61,332 bases of DNA from an uncultured Clostridia bacterium (GTDB lineage Bacteria > Bacillota > Clostridia > Oscillospirales > Oscillospiraceae): positions 1-61,332 of the forward strand of contig CAMWFH010000016.1 of NCBI GenBank assembly GCA_947173485.1, in the 5' to 3' direction. Within the stretch, counting starts at the first letter, position 1; each line of letters starts with the position of its first letter. A model generated the notes under the pieces. It was given only the letters and a program-made list of their open reading frames with translations. It was not told the DNA's origin and made no database searches. A program made the position numbers and the translations under genes. Shown here piece by piece: positions 33,639 through 43,102 of the stretch.

Positions 33639-35327
33639 ATGGCGATCAGCAAGTTTTTTTCCAAGATATTCAGTGCCGGGAAGGCCGAACAGGAGCAGAA
33701 AACAGATGTCCAGGAGGCGCCGCAGGAGACCGCCAAGGCCCCTGCCGTGCCGGAGATCGACCCAGCCCAGCTCCAGCTGCCCGGTGAACACGCGGTCAAC
33801 AGGCTGTGGAGCCTGCGCTGCCAGGAGATGCCGGGCACGCCCATGCCACGGCTGAGTCTAGCTGGTCTGGAGGCCGGCGAGGTGGCCAAGGAGCTGCCGC
33901 GGCTGAATCTGGCCGTTACCTCCACGGCGAACAAGCGGATCGCCAAGACGGTCCCCAAGGACCTGGAGTCCCCGGTGCCCCCGATGGATGCCCAGGTGGT
34001 GGTGTTCCTTCCCATCAACAAGCTCTCCGCCTGGCTGCTGGTCTATCCCCCAGTGGCCGGCGGCCGGGAGCTGGACCAGGAGATGCTCCGCCGGGCCCTG
34101 AGCGAGAACAAGGTCTCCTTTGGCTTGGACGAAGCGCTCCTGGAGGCCCTGCCGGAGAAGATGGACCGCTACTTCCATCTGTACAAGGCCGCCCAGGGCA
34201 CGGCGGCGGTCAATGGGACCGATGGGGCCATCGAGGACCAGTTCTCCCGGTCCTTCGAGCATACGCTGACGGTGGACGAGTACGACCGGGTGGACTACAC
34301 CTCCCTGAACATCGTGCAGAACTGCGAGAAGGGGGACGTGATCTGCCGCATCATCGCCCCCACCAAGGGCGTCCCTGGCCGGACGGTGCTGAACCAGGAG
34401 ATCCCCGCCCGGGACGGCCGGGCCATGGCGCCGCCCAAGGGGCGCAACACCGAGATCAACGAGGACGGCACCGCCCTGGTCGCCACCCTCTCGGGCCATG
34501 TGGAGTACACCAGCCGCAGCTTCCAGGTGAAGCCGGTGCTGGATATCCCGGGGAACGTGGACTACTCCACGGGGAACATCAACTTCTTGGGCGATGTCCA
34601 TATCCATGGGGATATTTGCAGCGGATTCACCGTCCGGGCCGTGGGCAGTATCTATGTAGACGGCGCGGTGGAGGCCGGCACCACGGTGGAGGCCGGCGGG
34701 GACCTGATGGTGACCAAGGGCGTGGTGGGGAACAACCAGTCCGTGGTCCGGGCCCACCGGAGCATCTTCGCCAAATATCTGGAGAGCACCCACGTCTACG
34801 CCCATGAGAATCTGCAGACGGACTGCATGGTCAACTGCGAGGTCTACTGCGACGGCTCTGTCCAGGTCCGCTCCGGCCGGGGGATCATCATCGGCGGACG
34901 GACCCGGGCGGCCCACGAGGTCAGCGCCAACGTGGTGGGCGCCAAGTCCGAGTGCCTGACCTCCATCTACCTGGGGGGCCTGCCCTGCGAGGAGTTCGAG
35001 CGGGAGCTGGTCCAGCAGGAGCTGGAGGAGCTGGAGGCCCAGCTGGAGGCCGTGGAGCGCAAGCCCAACAGCCCCAATAAGCAGAGCCGCCTCTCCCAGC
35101 TGCGGATGAAGCTCTCGGTCAGCCAGATGAAGCTGGATCAGATTGACAAGAGCTTAGAGAAGCTGATGGCGGAGCGGGAGGACGGCAAGAACGATCTGCG
35201 GCGGCTGACCTTCGGTCTGGCCTATCCGGGCACAGAGATCACCATCGGCGACTGCGTGCGCCGCCTGGAGCAGGAATCCCGGCAGAGCACCGCCTCCCTG
35301 CTCAGCGGGGAGATCTGCCTGATCTGA
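33639..35327 (+). CDS. FapA family protein (DUF342)
   Basis: The protein has 562 residues from ATG 33639, chosen because GGGGAGG lies upstream; an earlier GTG-type start is less likely. The central region (about 160-460) is a right-handed beta-helix with repeated turns (NVDYSTGNINFLGDVHIHGDICSG is typical at this site), as in DUF342/FapA polymer-like proteins. A coiled coil forms the C-terminus. FapA is associated with flagellar assembly in Vibrio, while many non-motile Firmicutes have DUF342 proteins of unknown role. A CheY-like gene follows 42 bases later in the same operon. Confidence 0.85.
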   Translation: MAISKFFSKIFSAGKAEQEQKTDVQEAPQETAKAPAVPEIDPAQLQLPGEHAVNRLWSLRCQEMPGTPMPRLSLAGLEAGEVAKELPRLNLAVTSTANKRIAKTVPKDLESPVPPMDAQVVVFLPINKLSAWLLVYPPVAGGRELDQEMLRRALSENKVSFGLDEALLEALPEKMDRYFHLYKAAQGTAAVNGTDGAIEDQFSRSFEHTLTVDEYDRVDYTSLNIVQNCEKGDVICRIIAPTKGVPGRTVLNQEIPARDGRAMAPPKGRNTEINEDGTALVATLSGHVEYTSRSFQVKPVLDIPGNVDYSTGNINFLGDVHIHGDICSGFTVRAVGSIYVDGAVEAGTTVEAGGDLMVTKGVVGNNQSVVRAHRSIFAKYLESTHVYAHENLQTDCMVNCEVYCDGSVQVRSGRGIIIGGRTRAAHEVSANVVGAKSECLTSIYLGGLPCEEFERELVQQELEELEAQLEAVERKPNSPNKQSRLSQLRMKLSVSQMKLDQIDKSLEKLMAEREDGKNDLRRLTFGLAYPGTEITIGDCVRRLEQESRQSTASLLSGEICLI

Positions 35328-35369
35328 TATACGGCGTGTATAGACGCCCGTCTGAAAGGAGCGACTTTT

Positions 35370-35750
35370 ATGGAACGGCAACGGATCATGGTCGTGGACG
35401 ACTCCCAGACCGATCAGCTGACAACGGAAAAGCTGCTGGAGGGCACAGACTATGAGCTGGTCTCCTGCTGCTGGAACGGTCAGGAGGCCATCGAGGAGTA
35501 TGGCACCATCCTCCCGGACCTGGTGCTGATGGATATCCTGATGCCGGAGATGGACGGCCTGGAGGCGGCGCGGATCATCCTGGAGGACCACCCGGACGCC
35601 AAGATCGTCATGATCTCCTCTCTGTGTGATGACGACACCTTGGACGCAGCGGACGCGATCGGGGTCAGCGGCTTCCTCAGCAAGCCCCTGGACCGGGAGC
35701 ATCTGCTGGCCACCCTGGAGGAGGTCCTGGAGGGAGAAGGCCCCTGCTGA
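35370..35750 (+). CDS. Stand-alone response-regulator receiver (CheY-like)
   Basis: The protein has 126 residues. The acidic pair DD is at 10-11, the phosphoacceptor is D55 in LVLMDILMPEMDG, the switch Ser is in VMISSL and the Lys in FLSKPL. There is no output domain and no kinase nearby. Because it follows the DUF342 gene, it may regulate that protein's assembly or localisation by phosphorylation. Confidence 0.92.
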   Translation: MERQRIMVVDDSQTDQLTTEKLLEGTDYELVSCCWNGQEAIEEYGTILPDLVLMDILMPEMDGLEAARIILEDHPDAKIVMISSLCDDDTLDAADAIGVSGFLSKPLDREHLLATLEEVLEGEGPC

Positions 35751-35757
35751 AAACAGG

Positions 35758-35795
35758 AACGCCGCGCCGGAAGATCTCCGGCGCGGCGTTTTTTG
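35758..35795 (+). terminator. Terminator after the CheY-like gene
   Basis: A perfect 14-bp stem (35758-35771 with 35777-35790) has a 5-base loop followed by TTTTG. It may also act weakly on the converging NlpC/P60 gene. Confidence 0.92.
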
Positions 35796-35825
35796 TTCTG
35801 TCATGTGCGGGAAAAGCTGCTTATG

Positions 35826-36575
35826 TCAGCCGGCCAGCGGGCGGCGGGCGCCCACATAGTGGCCGCTCCAGTAGCTCTCAGACAGCTCATTGATCAGGAC
35901 ATAGCCTGTCCGGGAGGAGGAGGCGTGGACGAACTTGTTGTTGCCGATGTAGATCCCCACATGGGAGGCACCTTTGGAGCTGACCCGGGTATCCCGGAAC
36001 AGCACCAGGTCCCCCATCTGCAGATCCTCCTTGGCCACGGCGGGGCCATCGTTCAGCTGGCCGGAGGCCGTGCGCTCCAAGGAGACGCCGAACTGGGCGT
36101 AGACATAGCTGGTGAAGCCGGAGCAGTCAAAGCCAGTCTCGGGAGAGGACCCGCCGTAGCGGTAGCGGCAGCCCAGATAGAGGCAGGCCGTGTCCACGAT
36201 CTGCTGCTGGACACAGGGGGCCTCGGTCTTCCCCTCCTCCGCCTGCTGCTCCTCCGGCGTCTCCGCCTGGGGGACCGCCTCGGCGCCGTCCTCGCCCTCC
36301 TCCGCGGGGGTGAAGTCCACATAATCGCTGTGGATATACCCCGTCTGATCCGCCAGGGTGATGACATACCACTCGTCCTCGACCCCCTGGATCTTGACCT
36401 CCGTGCCGGCCGCCAGCTTGCCCAGCACCGCGGCGCTGGTACTGGGGGCCTCCCGGACCCGCAGGTAGGTGTTGACCTGGATCGTACCGGTCCCGATATC
36501 GGCGGCAGCGGCGCTCATCGCCAGCAGGACGGCCCAGGCGGCCAGCAGGACCGCCGCTCTCATCAGCTTTTTCAT
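35826..36575 (-). CDS. Secreted NlpC/P60 endopeptidase with SH3b domain
   Basis: The protein has 249 residues. A signal peptide is present (AVLLAAWAVLLAMSAAAADI). An SH3b domain lies at about 30-90, followed by a Glu/Ala-rich linker (95-125) and the NlpC/P60 domain. The catalytic Cys is in FDCSGFTSYV and the His in ASHVGIYIG, with a third residue after NKFVHASS. It cleaves peptidoglycan stem peptides. It is downstream of the small gene at 36609 and shares the promoter at 36968. Confidence 0.93.
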   Translation of the reverse strand: MKKLMRAAVLLAAWAVLLAMSAAAADIGTGTIQVNTYLRVREAPSTSAAVLGKLAAGTEVKIQGVEDEWYVITLADQTGYIHSDYVDFTPAEEGEDGAEAVPQAETPEEQQAEEGKTEAPCVQQQIVDTACLYLGCRYRYGGSSPETGFDCSGFTSYVYAQFGVSLERTASGQLNDGPAVAKEDLQMGDLVLFRDTRVSSKGASHVGIYIGNNKFVHASSSRTGYVLINELSESYWSGHYVGARRPLAG

Positions 36576-36608
36576 CCTTCGTCTCTCTCCTCTTTCGTGT
36601 TCGGTCGT

Positions 36609-36902
36609 TTACGCCTTCAGCGCCCGCTCCAGCCAGATGGAGCCGATATCCATAGCGGCATAGAGGCTGTCCTTCTCGCTGCGCTTCTGCACCCGCTCCT
36701 TGCTCTTCAGGTCCGGCGCGGTCAGCTGCAGCTCGATGGAGACCCGGGTCGCCACCTCCATGTCCTGCTCTTTCTTGCTGCTCTTCACCTGCATCAGGAT
36801 GATATATTTATCCGCCATAGAGCCGTAATAGATCATATTGCCCACCCGGCGCAGAGGCCGGCCCTTGTACACCAATCCCTCCGCCTTCTTGTTTCCTGCC
36901 AT
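36609..36902 (-). CDS. Small conserved cytoplasmic protein
   Basis: The protein has 97 residues from ATG 36902, with AAAGGATG 8 bases upstream. A longer frame to 36977 begins before the RBS and is rejected. It is predicted to be soluble and mixed alpha/beta (ADKYIILMQVKSSKKEQDMEV). I recognise no domain. It is cotranscribed with the NlpC/P60 gene, 33 bases apart. Confidence 0.65.
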   Translation of the reverse strand: MAGNKKAEGLVYKGRPLRRVGNMIYYGSMADKYIILMQVKSSKKEQDMEVATRVSIELQLTAPDLKSKERVQKRSEKDSLYAAMDIGSIWLERALKA

Positions 36903-36967
36903 ACACTGCCCATCCTTTCTACAGCCGCCCTTCCAGACGGCTTCTCGATCGTTACTCTTGTAACCGT

Positions 36968-36996
36968 ATTGTAACATTTGTCCACTGATTTGTCAA
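36968..36996 (-). promoter_or_regulatory. Promoter of the small gene and NlpC/P60 gene
   Basis: On the minus strand, TTGACA (36991-36996), a 17-base spacer and TACAAT (36968-36973) form a near-consensus promoter. Confidence 0.85.
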
Positions 36997-37075
36997 TATT
37001 GTTTTATCCTGGTCAGCCCGGTACCCCTGTTCCTCTGTCCTCCATAAAAAAAGATGAAAAAATTTGGAAAACCAT

Positions 37076-37104
37076 TTGTAAAAGAGAGGGATATGTTGTA
37101 TAAT
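37076..37104 (+). promoter_or_regulatory. Promoter of the SWIM/MoxR/vWA operon
   Basis: TTGTAA (37076-37081), a 17-base spacer and TATAAT (37099-37104) lie about 66 bases before the SWIM start at 37170. This may drive the island to 47605. Confidence 0.75.
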
Positions 37105-37169
37105 GAGAGCAACTGAGATCTGGACCTTTGCCCAGGGGCACATCTGTGCTTTGAGAAGGAGATATTTCC

Positions 37170-38618
37170 ATGGAACTGACTGAAAGCTTCATCCTCTCCC
37201 AGGCCCCCAACCCGGCCGCCGCGGAGAACGGCCGCAAGCTCTCCCGGAAGGGCAGCTTCTCCGGCCACCACAAGGACGCCGGCGGCACCCTATTCTGGGC
37301 GGACTGCGCCGGCAGCGGCAAGACCCCCTACCACGTCTCCATCGACCTCTCCGGCGGCGGCGACCCGGTGTGCCGCTGCTCCTGTCCCAGCCGCCAGTTC
37401 CCCTGCAAGCACGCCTTGGGGCTCTACTTCGAGATGCTGGCGGAAAAGGACTTCGCTGTCGCCGACATCCCCCAGGACATCGCCGAGAAGCGCCAAAAGC
37501 AGGCCCAGCGGGCGGAAAAGCAAGCGGAGCGGCGGGAGAAGGCCGCCAAGTCCCCGCCCAAGCCCGCCAGCGCCGCCGCCCAGAAGAAGAAGCTGGACAA
37601 GCAGCTCCAGGGGCTGGACCAGGCAGAACGGATGGTGGACGAGCTGCTCACCGCCGGCGTGGCCACCATGGCCGGCGCCTCGGCCCAGACCTATGAGAAG
37701 CTGGCCAAGGAGCTGGGCAACTACTACCTCACCGGGGCCCAGACCGCCTTCGAGCGCATCGCCCTGACGGTGCGGAGCATCCAGAAGGACCCGGAGCAGG
37801 CGGAGCAGTGCTACGCCCAGGCCCTCCAGATCCTGATCGCCCTCCACTCCACCATCAAGCGCTCCAGGGCGTTCCTCCAGCAGAAGCTGGACGCCAAGGC
37901 GTACTCCGCTGAGGACACGGTCCTCTTCGAGGCCATGGGGGGCGTCTGGCGGCTGGAGGACCTCCATGCCGTGGGGGCCTATCGGGAGAACGTCCGGCTG
38001 GTGCAGCTGGCTTTCGATGTGTCCTATGACGAGGCCAAACGGGAGTATGTGGAGCGGGGCTGGTGGATCGACTTGGGCACCGGCCGCATCGACCAGACCC
38101 GGAACCTGCGCCCGGTGAAGGCTATGAAGTACATCAAGGCGGAGGACAGCCGCTTCGACCTGCTGGAGGTGCCCATCCTCTACACCTACCCCGGCGAGGG
38201 CAGCTGCCGCATCCGCTGGGAGGACTGCGCCTCCCGGTCCATCACACCGGAGGAGCAGGCCGCCCTCCCCGCCTTGGCCCAGCCGGACCTGGCCGCGGCG
38301 GTGAAGATGGTGAAGGGACAGATCAAGAACACCCTGCTGCCCAAATACGCCCCGGTGCTGGTGCCCATCGGACAGCTGGGGACCGTGGGGGAGGAGTTCG
38401 TGCTGGAGGACGCCGCCGGCGGCCGCATCCAGCTCCGGGACCGCCGGGAGGACGGGGCGGACCATGCCTCCACCGCCCGGCTGGCCATGCTGCCGGAGGC
38501 CGTCCCCCCTGGGAGCGCCCTCTTCGGCCTGATGTTCTACGACAACGCAGACGGTCACATCTGCCTGCATCCCTACAGCCTGGTGACCCCCCGGCAGACC
38601 ATACGGCTGTTGTATTGA
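37170..38618 (+). CDS. SWIM zinc-finger protein of the MoxR/vWA system
   Basis: The protein has 482 residues. The SWIM motif CxC...CxH is at C70, C72, C79, H81 (RCSCPSRQFPCKHALGL). A Lys/Ala-rich linker (about 105-145) and a long helical body follow. In E. coli the equivalent position is held by yehQ. SWIM domains bind DNA or protein. It is the first gene of the island, and an about 130-base gap precedes the next gene. Confidence 0.85.
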   Translation: MELTESFILSQAPNPAAAENGRKLSRKGSFSGHHKDAGGTLFWADCAGSGKTPYHVSIDLSGGGDPVCRCSCPSRQFPCKHALGLYFEMLAEKDFAVADIPQDIAEKRQKQAQRAEKQAERREKAAKSPPKPASAAAQKKKLDKQLQGLDQAERMVDELLTAGVATMAGASAQTYEKLAKELGNYYLTGAQTAFERIALTVRSIQKDPEQAEQCYAQALQILIALHSTIKRSRAFLQQKLDAKAYSAEDTVLFEAMGGVWRLEDLHAVGAYRENVRLVQLAFDVSYDEAKREYVERGWWIDLGTGRIDQTRNLRPVKAMKYIKAEDSRFDLLEVPILYTYPGEGSCRIRWEDCASRSITPEEQAALPALAQPDLAAAVKMVKGQIKNTLLPKYAPVLVPIGQLGTVGEEFVLEDAAGGRIQLRDRREDGADHASTARLAMLPEAVPPGSALFGLMFYDNADGHICLHPYSLVTPRQTIRLLY

Positions 38619-38709
38619 CACCGCCTTCCTGGGAAAAGTGCCGCCCAAAGGGCCTTTTCCCGCGCTCTTCCGATCAGCCCCCGGCCAGCCGCGGCAGCGC
38701 GGCAGTGAC

Positions 38710-38736
38710 GATCGACCAGATCGACCAAATTGATCA
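38710..38736 (+). repeat. Short direct repeat GATCGACCA
   Basis: Two exact copies and one diverged copy of the 9-base GATCGACCA lie immediately before the AAAGGAG of the first HEAT-like gene. A binding site or a slippage product are both possible. Confidence 0.4.
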
Positions 38737-38750
38737 AAGGAGTGGGGACC

Positions 38751-40697
38751 ATGCCAAATTTGCAGCCCCTTTATGATATAAAAGAACGGCTGGAACACGC
38801 CGCCATCGCCGGCACCAACCTTCTTTCCGAGGACTTCCGCCTCACCCGGGCCGCCGAGGCCCTGACGCCTCTCGCCAAAGCGAGCCCCGTTTTCGCCAAG
38901 ATCGACGCCGGGGTCCGCACCCTGCTGGCCGCGCCGCCGGAGGGCCGCTCCACCGCTCTGCTGGACACGCTCTCCCTGGTGGACGCCGTGGCCTACACCC
39001 AGGGCGTCACCGGCTGTCCCGGCGACCTCATGCCCCTGCCCCCCGGCAGCGGCGTCATGCGCCCGCTCTCCTACGGGCAGCTCCACCCCCTGCTGGAGGC
39101 CCTCACCGGCACCGGCGGCGGCCGGGCCAGCCTGGTCCAGTCCAGGTGGGAGGCCGACCCGGAGCAGTTCCGGGACTTCCGCATCCTCCCCGCCGTCATC
39201 GCCGGCCTGGGCGACAGCTACGGCGGCCTGGCGGACCTGAACGCCCGCATCCTCACCGCCATGGGCCCCGCCATCCTGCCCCGCTTGCAGGAGGGGTTCG
39301 ACCCAGCCGGCAAAAAGGACATGGTCCGCCGGGTGGAGGTCATCGCCAAGGCCGGCGGCAGCAGCGCCGAGCCCTGGCTCCGCCAGATCCTCCCCCAGGC
39401 CAAAAAGGACGTGCGGGAGGCCGCGATCGACGCCCTGCGCCCCTATCTCTCCACCCAGGAGCTGCTGGAGATGGCGGTGACGGAGAAGGGCAAGTGCCGG
39501 GAGGCCGTCCTCCGGGGCCTGGCCCAGCAGGAGGGGGAGGCGGTCAAGACCTTCTGGCGGGAGGAGGCCCAGCGCCGTACCGGTACCCACGAATTTCTGC
39601 GGGACGCCAGCTCCTCCATCGCCTCGGACCTGGTGGCGGAGCAGCTGCGCCGCCTGTTCGAGACCGGCTTTGCCGAGGGCTGGCCCGGCCCTACCGGGTT
39701 CCTACAGTCGGTGGCGGACTGGCTCCATGCCGCGGAGGGCAAGACCTCTCCGGCTATGATCGACTTCTGGCGCTGGATCGACAGCCGCTATGACGATGTG
39801 CCCTCCACCCTTAACAAGACCGGCCGGTTCACCGACCTGAAGACCGCCGTGCCCACCACCCTGCTGGACAGCCTCCTACGGGCCGGCCCCGGTCCGGTGG
39901 CGGAGGTGTGCTGGGAGCTGTATCAAAAGCGGCCGGATGAGCCCCGCTATCTGCCCTTCGGCTTCCTCGCCGCCCTGCTGCAAAAGCCGGCGGCGGAGGT
40001 CTACACCCTCTTCGCCCCCTACCTCCTGCTGGAGGACAGCACCCCCCTCCACCGCCGGCAGAGCGACGCCCTCCTTGGCGTCATATCCCACGTCAGGTGG
40101 TCTAAGGAGAAGGGGCGGCAGTGCGTTTCCGCGAGCTTCCCCGTGGCGGAGCCCATGGACCCCCGCTGGTTCGACCGGCTGGCCCAGGTCCTGCTCCACG
40201 GCCCCGTGAGCCGGGAGAGCCAGTATACCGCCCTGGTCACCGGCGAGGTAGTGGAGGTCCACGACAGCGCTGTTCTTTGTATGGCCGACCCAACGGACCC
40301 GGCTGTCCGCATCAGCATGACTTCCCTTATCCACTCCCGGATGACCCAGCTCCCCCTCGGGCACTACAGCCGCTACGGCACCCCCTGGATGACCTACAGC
40401 TCCTATCTGCTCCAGTTCGGCGGCAGCCTCCGGGGCGTGCTGGCGGAGAGCATGACGCTCTGCACCAAGCCCATCTATGTCTATTACATCTGGAAATTCT
40501 TCGACGACTACCGGGACCTCCTCACCCCGGCGGAGACCGCCGATGTGCTGGAGGAGCTCGGCCAGGGCATCCAGGCCAAGCATATCCTGGTGGACCAGGA
40601 CGATATCGCGGAGAAGGCCATCCCCTATACGATCGCGGAGCTGCGGGCGGGCAGGGCCTACCCGGAGTGGAGCGTCTGGTGGGATATGCGCCCGTAA
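38751..40697 (+). CDS. HEAT-like repeat protein, paralogue A
   Basis: The protein has 648 residues; ATG 38751 has AAAGGAG upstream, and an ATG at 38730 is rejected. An N-terminal domain of about 60 residues (NLQPLYDIKERLEHAAIAG...) is nearly identical in paralogue B. The rest is an alpha-helical array with HEAT-like pairs (LPRLQEGFDPAGKKDMVRRVEVI, DVREAAIDALRPYLS). In related systems a large alpha-solenoid protein occupies this place, sometimes annotated DUF5691; I cannot confirm that family. It probably acts as scaffold or adaptor for the ATPase. Confidence 0.75.
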   Translation: MPNLQPLYDIKERLEHAAIAGTNLLSEDFRLTRAAEALTPLAKASPVFAKIDAGVRTLLAAPPEGRSTALLDTLSLVDAVAYTQGVTGCPGDLMPLPPGSGVMRPLSYGQLHPLLEALTGTGGGRASLVQSRWEADPEQFRDFRILPAVIAGLGDSYGGLADLNARILTAMGPAILPRLQEGFDPAGKKDMVRRVEVIAKAGGSSAEPWLRQILPQAKKDVREAAIDALRPYLSTQELLEMAVTEKGKCREAVLRGLAQQEGEAVKTFWREEAQRRTGTHEFLRDASSSIASDLVAEQLRRLFETGFAEGWPGPTGFLQSVADWLHAAEGKTSPAMIDFWRWIDSRYDDVPSTLNKTGRFTDLKTAVPTTLLDSLLRAGPGPVAEVCWELYQKRPDEPRYLPFGFLAALLQKPAAEVYTLFAPYLLLEDSTPLHRRQSDALLGVISHVRWSKEKGRQCVSASFPVAEPMDPRWFDRLAQVLLHGPVSRESQYTALVTGEVVEVHDSAVLCMADPTDPAVRISMTSLIHSRMTQLPLGHYSRYGTPWMTYSSYLLQFGGSLRGVLAESMTLCTKPIYVYYIWKFFDDYRDLLTPAETADVLEELGQGIQAKHILVDQDDIAEKAIPYTIAELRAGRAYPEWSVWWDMRP

Positions 40698-40730
40698 AAC
40701 GACTATTTTTGAAAGGGGGCCAGCCTACCT

Positions 40731-42653
40731 ATGGCGAACCTACAGCCTCTATATGACGTGAAGGAGCGGCTGGAGCACGCGGCGATCGCCGGTACCGGCC
40801 TGCTGGGGGAGGATTTCCGCCTCAGCCGCGCCGAGGAATCCCTGGCCCCTCTGGCCAAGGCCAGCCCGGTCTTTGCCCGGATCAGCGGCGAGCTGGCGGG
40901 ACTGCGGACCGCCCCGCCGGAGGAGCGGAGCCGCCGGCTGCTGGACATCCTGTCCCTGGTGAACGCCGTGGCCTACACCCAGGGCGCCACCGGCGCGGAG
41001 GGGCCCCTATGCCCCCTGCCCGTGGGCGGCAGCGCCTACCGCCCCGCTGCCTACAGCCAGCTCCACCCCCTCCAGGAGGCCCTCGCCGGCACCGGCGGAG
41101 GGCGGATGGCCCTGATCCAGTCCGCCCGGGAGGCCCACCCGGAGCTTTTCGCGGACCTCCGGGTCCTGCCGGCCCTGATCGCCGGCCTGGGGGAGAGCTA
41201 TGCCGAGCTGGCGGACCTCCATTTCGACATCCTCCGCTCCCAAGGCCCGGCGGTCATCCCCCGGCTGAAGGAGGGCTTCGACCCCGCCGGCAAGCGGGAC
41301 ATGGCCCGCCGGGCCGCCCTGATCGACGCTCTGGGCGGGGCGGCGGAGAACGACTTCTATCTCTCCCAGCTGCCCCGCTCCCGCCGGCTGGTGCGCGCCG
41401 CCCTGCTCTACGCCCTGCGGCACCACAGCGCCAACGGGCCCAAGCTCGTCGCCCTGTGCCGGAGCGAGCGGGGGGACAACCGGGCCGCCGCCCACTGGGC
41501 CCTGGCCCGGTCCGAGGCCCCGGAGGCCTTGGACTACTGGCGGAGCATGGAGGACAAGGACGCCCTCCTGGGCTATATGCGCCTCTCCTCCTCCGGCACT
41601 GCCACCGCCGTCACGGCGGAGCTGTTCCATGAGGCCCTGGACCGCCTGGCCCAGGACCCGGCCCTCCCCCTGACCCAGGCCCTCTGGGAGCGGATCGACC
41701 GGCTGCGGCTGGCCCTGGAGGGCAAGAGCGGGCCGGCGGTCTGCGGGTGCTACCAGCAGGCCGCCGCCCTGGGGACGGCCCTGGACCGGCCCATGGAGGG
41801 GCGGGACAAGCTGGGGAAGAGCAAGCCCTTCGCCTTCGTGTGCGTCCCCTATTCTGATATCTTCCACGGCTTCCCCTTCAGCCAGATGATGCCCCTGACC
41901 CTGAACAACGCCCTCCTCCTCTCCCCCGCGCCGGACCTCCTGGCCCTGGCGGAGGAGCTGTTCGCCCGCTATGGCGGGCTCTGGATCGTCCCCTATCTGA
42001 CCGCCGCCCTGCTGACGAAGAGCAGCCAGGAGGCGGGGGCCCTGGCGGAGACCTACCGGCAGGACCTGTGCCGACAGGACGGACAGGGCCGGACGGCCCT
42101 CTATGCCCTCCTGGTCCAGCTGAACTGGGTGGAGAAGCGGGGGCAGTACGCCTTCCTCCATCCGGTCCGCGACCCGGCCCCCACCGGCGGGATCTGCCCG
42201 CCGGCCTGCCGCCCCCTGGCCGGTCCCCTGGCGCCCGTCTGGTCCGGTCTCCTGATGGAGGCGGGGGAGGACCGGTGCCTCCAGTACCTGCTGGACCCGG
42301 CGGACCCAGCGATGCGGGAAAAGCTGGGGACCTACTTCTACCGGCAGGCCGTCAGCGGCGGCAAGCTGCCCCTCTCCAGCTACTTCGACCTGCTGCGCGC
42401 CTGCGGCTGGACCAAGTGGACCGGCCTGCTGCCCCAGTGGGTCCGGCAGAGCGGCGAGCTGCGCTACTATACGGTCATGACCATCCTGCGGGAGCTGCCC
42501 CTCTCCGACAGGGAGAAGGCGGCGGAGCTGCGGCGGCTGGACCAGATCGCCCGGGAGCACCTCGTCCGGGGCCGGACCGGCCAGCGGCTCCGGCTGGACT
42601 GGCCCGAGGCTCTGGTCAAGCGGCAGCTGGAGTCCTGGGAGGGCACTGTATGA
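40731..42653 (+). CDS. HEAT-like repeat protein, paralogue B
   Basis: The protein has 640 residues, starting 34 bases after paralogue A. The N-terminal 60 residues match paralogue A closely (NLQPLYDVKERLEHAAIAGTGLLGEDFRLSR begins likewise), as do FDPAGKRDMARR and the GTGGGR segment. The C-terminal half has diverged and has no detectable shared catalytic motif. It overlaps the next gene by 4 bases. Tandem duplication followed by divergence of the client-facing half is likely. Confidence 0.75.
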   Translation: MANLQPLYDVKERLEHAAIAGTGLLGEDFRLSRAEESLAPLAKASPVFARISGELAGLRTAPPEERSRRLLDILSLVNAVAYTQGATGAEGPLCPLPVGGSAYRPAAYSQLHPLQEALAGTGGGRMALIQSAREAHPELFADLRVLPALIAGLGESYAELADLHFDILRSQGPAVIPRLKEGFDPAGKRDMARRAALIDALGGAAENDFYLSQLPRSRRLVRAALLYALRHHSANGPKLVALCRSERGDNRAAAHWALARSEAPEALDYWRSMEDKDALLGYMRLSSSGTATAVTAELFHEALDRLAQDPALPLTQALWERIDRLRLALEGKSGPAVCGCYQQAAALGTALDRPMEGRDKLGKSKPFAFVCVPYSDIFHGFPFSQMMPLTLNNALLLSPAPDLLALAEELFARYGGLWIVPYLTAALLTKSSQEAGALAETYRQDLCRQDGQGRTALYALLVQLNWVEKRGQYAFLHPVRDPAPTGGICPPACRPLAGPLAPVWSGLLMEAGEDRCLQYLLDPADPAMREKLGTYFYRQAVSGGKLPLSSYFDLLRACGWTKWTGLLPQWVRQSGELRYYTVMTILRELPLSDREKAAELRRLDQIAREHLVRGRTGQRLRLDWPEALVKRQLESWEGTV

Positions 42654-43024
42654 CACCGGAGATCCTATTCTTTTTCAACGACCGCCCCGGCGCCCTGCCC
42701 CTGTACGAGCGTCTGGAGGCCCAGCTCCTGGCGGAGATCCCCGATGTCCAGATCAAGGTCCAAAAGACCCAGATCACCTTCCGGGTCCGCCGGGGCTTTG
42801 CCGCCGTGTCCTTCCTGCCGGTCCGCAAGGGCCGTCCGGCGGACTACATCACCGTGACCTTCGGCCTGGACCACCCGGCCGCCTCCCCCCGGATCGACGG
42901 CCTGGTGGAGCCCTATCCGGGCCGGTGGACCCACCATGTTCTGGTCGCCTCGCCGGAGGAGATCGACAGCGAGCTGATGGCCTGGCTCCGGGAGGCGGCG
43001 GCCTTCTCGGCAGGAAAGCGGTGA
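42650..43024 (+). CDS. DUF5655-like small protein
   Basis: The protein has 124 residues. The ATG at 42650 overlaps the preceding stop (ATGA). The pattern QKTQITFRVRRGFAAVSF ... YITVTFGLDHPAASPRID ... PGRWTHHVLVASPEEID resembles DUF5655 domain proteins. It is soluble and probably alpha/beta. It is the only member of the island with no known counterpart in the E. coli yeh set. Function is unknown. Confidence 0.65.
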   Translation: MTPEILFFFNDRPGALPLYERLEAQLLAEIPDVQIKVQKTQITFRVRRGFAAVSFLPVRKGRPADYITVTFGLDHPAASPRIDGLVEPYPGRWTHHVLVASPEEIDSELMAWLREAAAFSAGKR

Positions 43025-43102
43025 GGGGCGGCTGCCGTATGCCCGAGCGGCCCTCTTTTCTCAGATATCCCACCAAAAATACGCGTAAAGGAGTGTTTGC
43101 CT

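Noticed and set aside
37290..39590. A 766-codon minus-strand frame
   Set aside because: It is opposite the SWIM and HEAT-like genes with no RBS or recognisable domain; another GC shadow.
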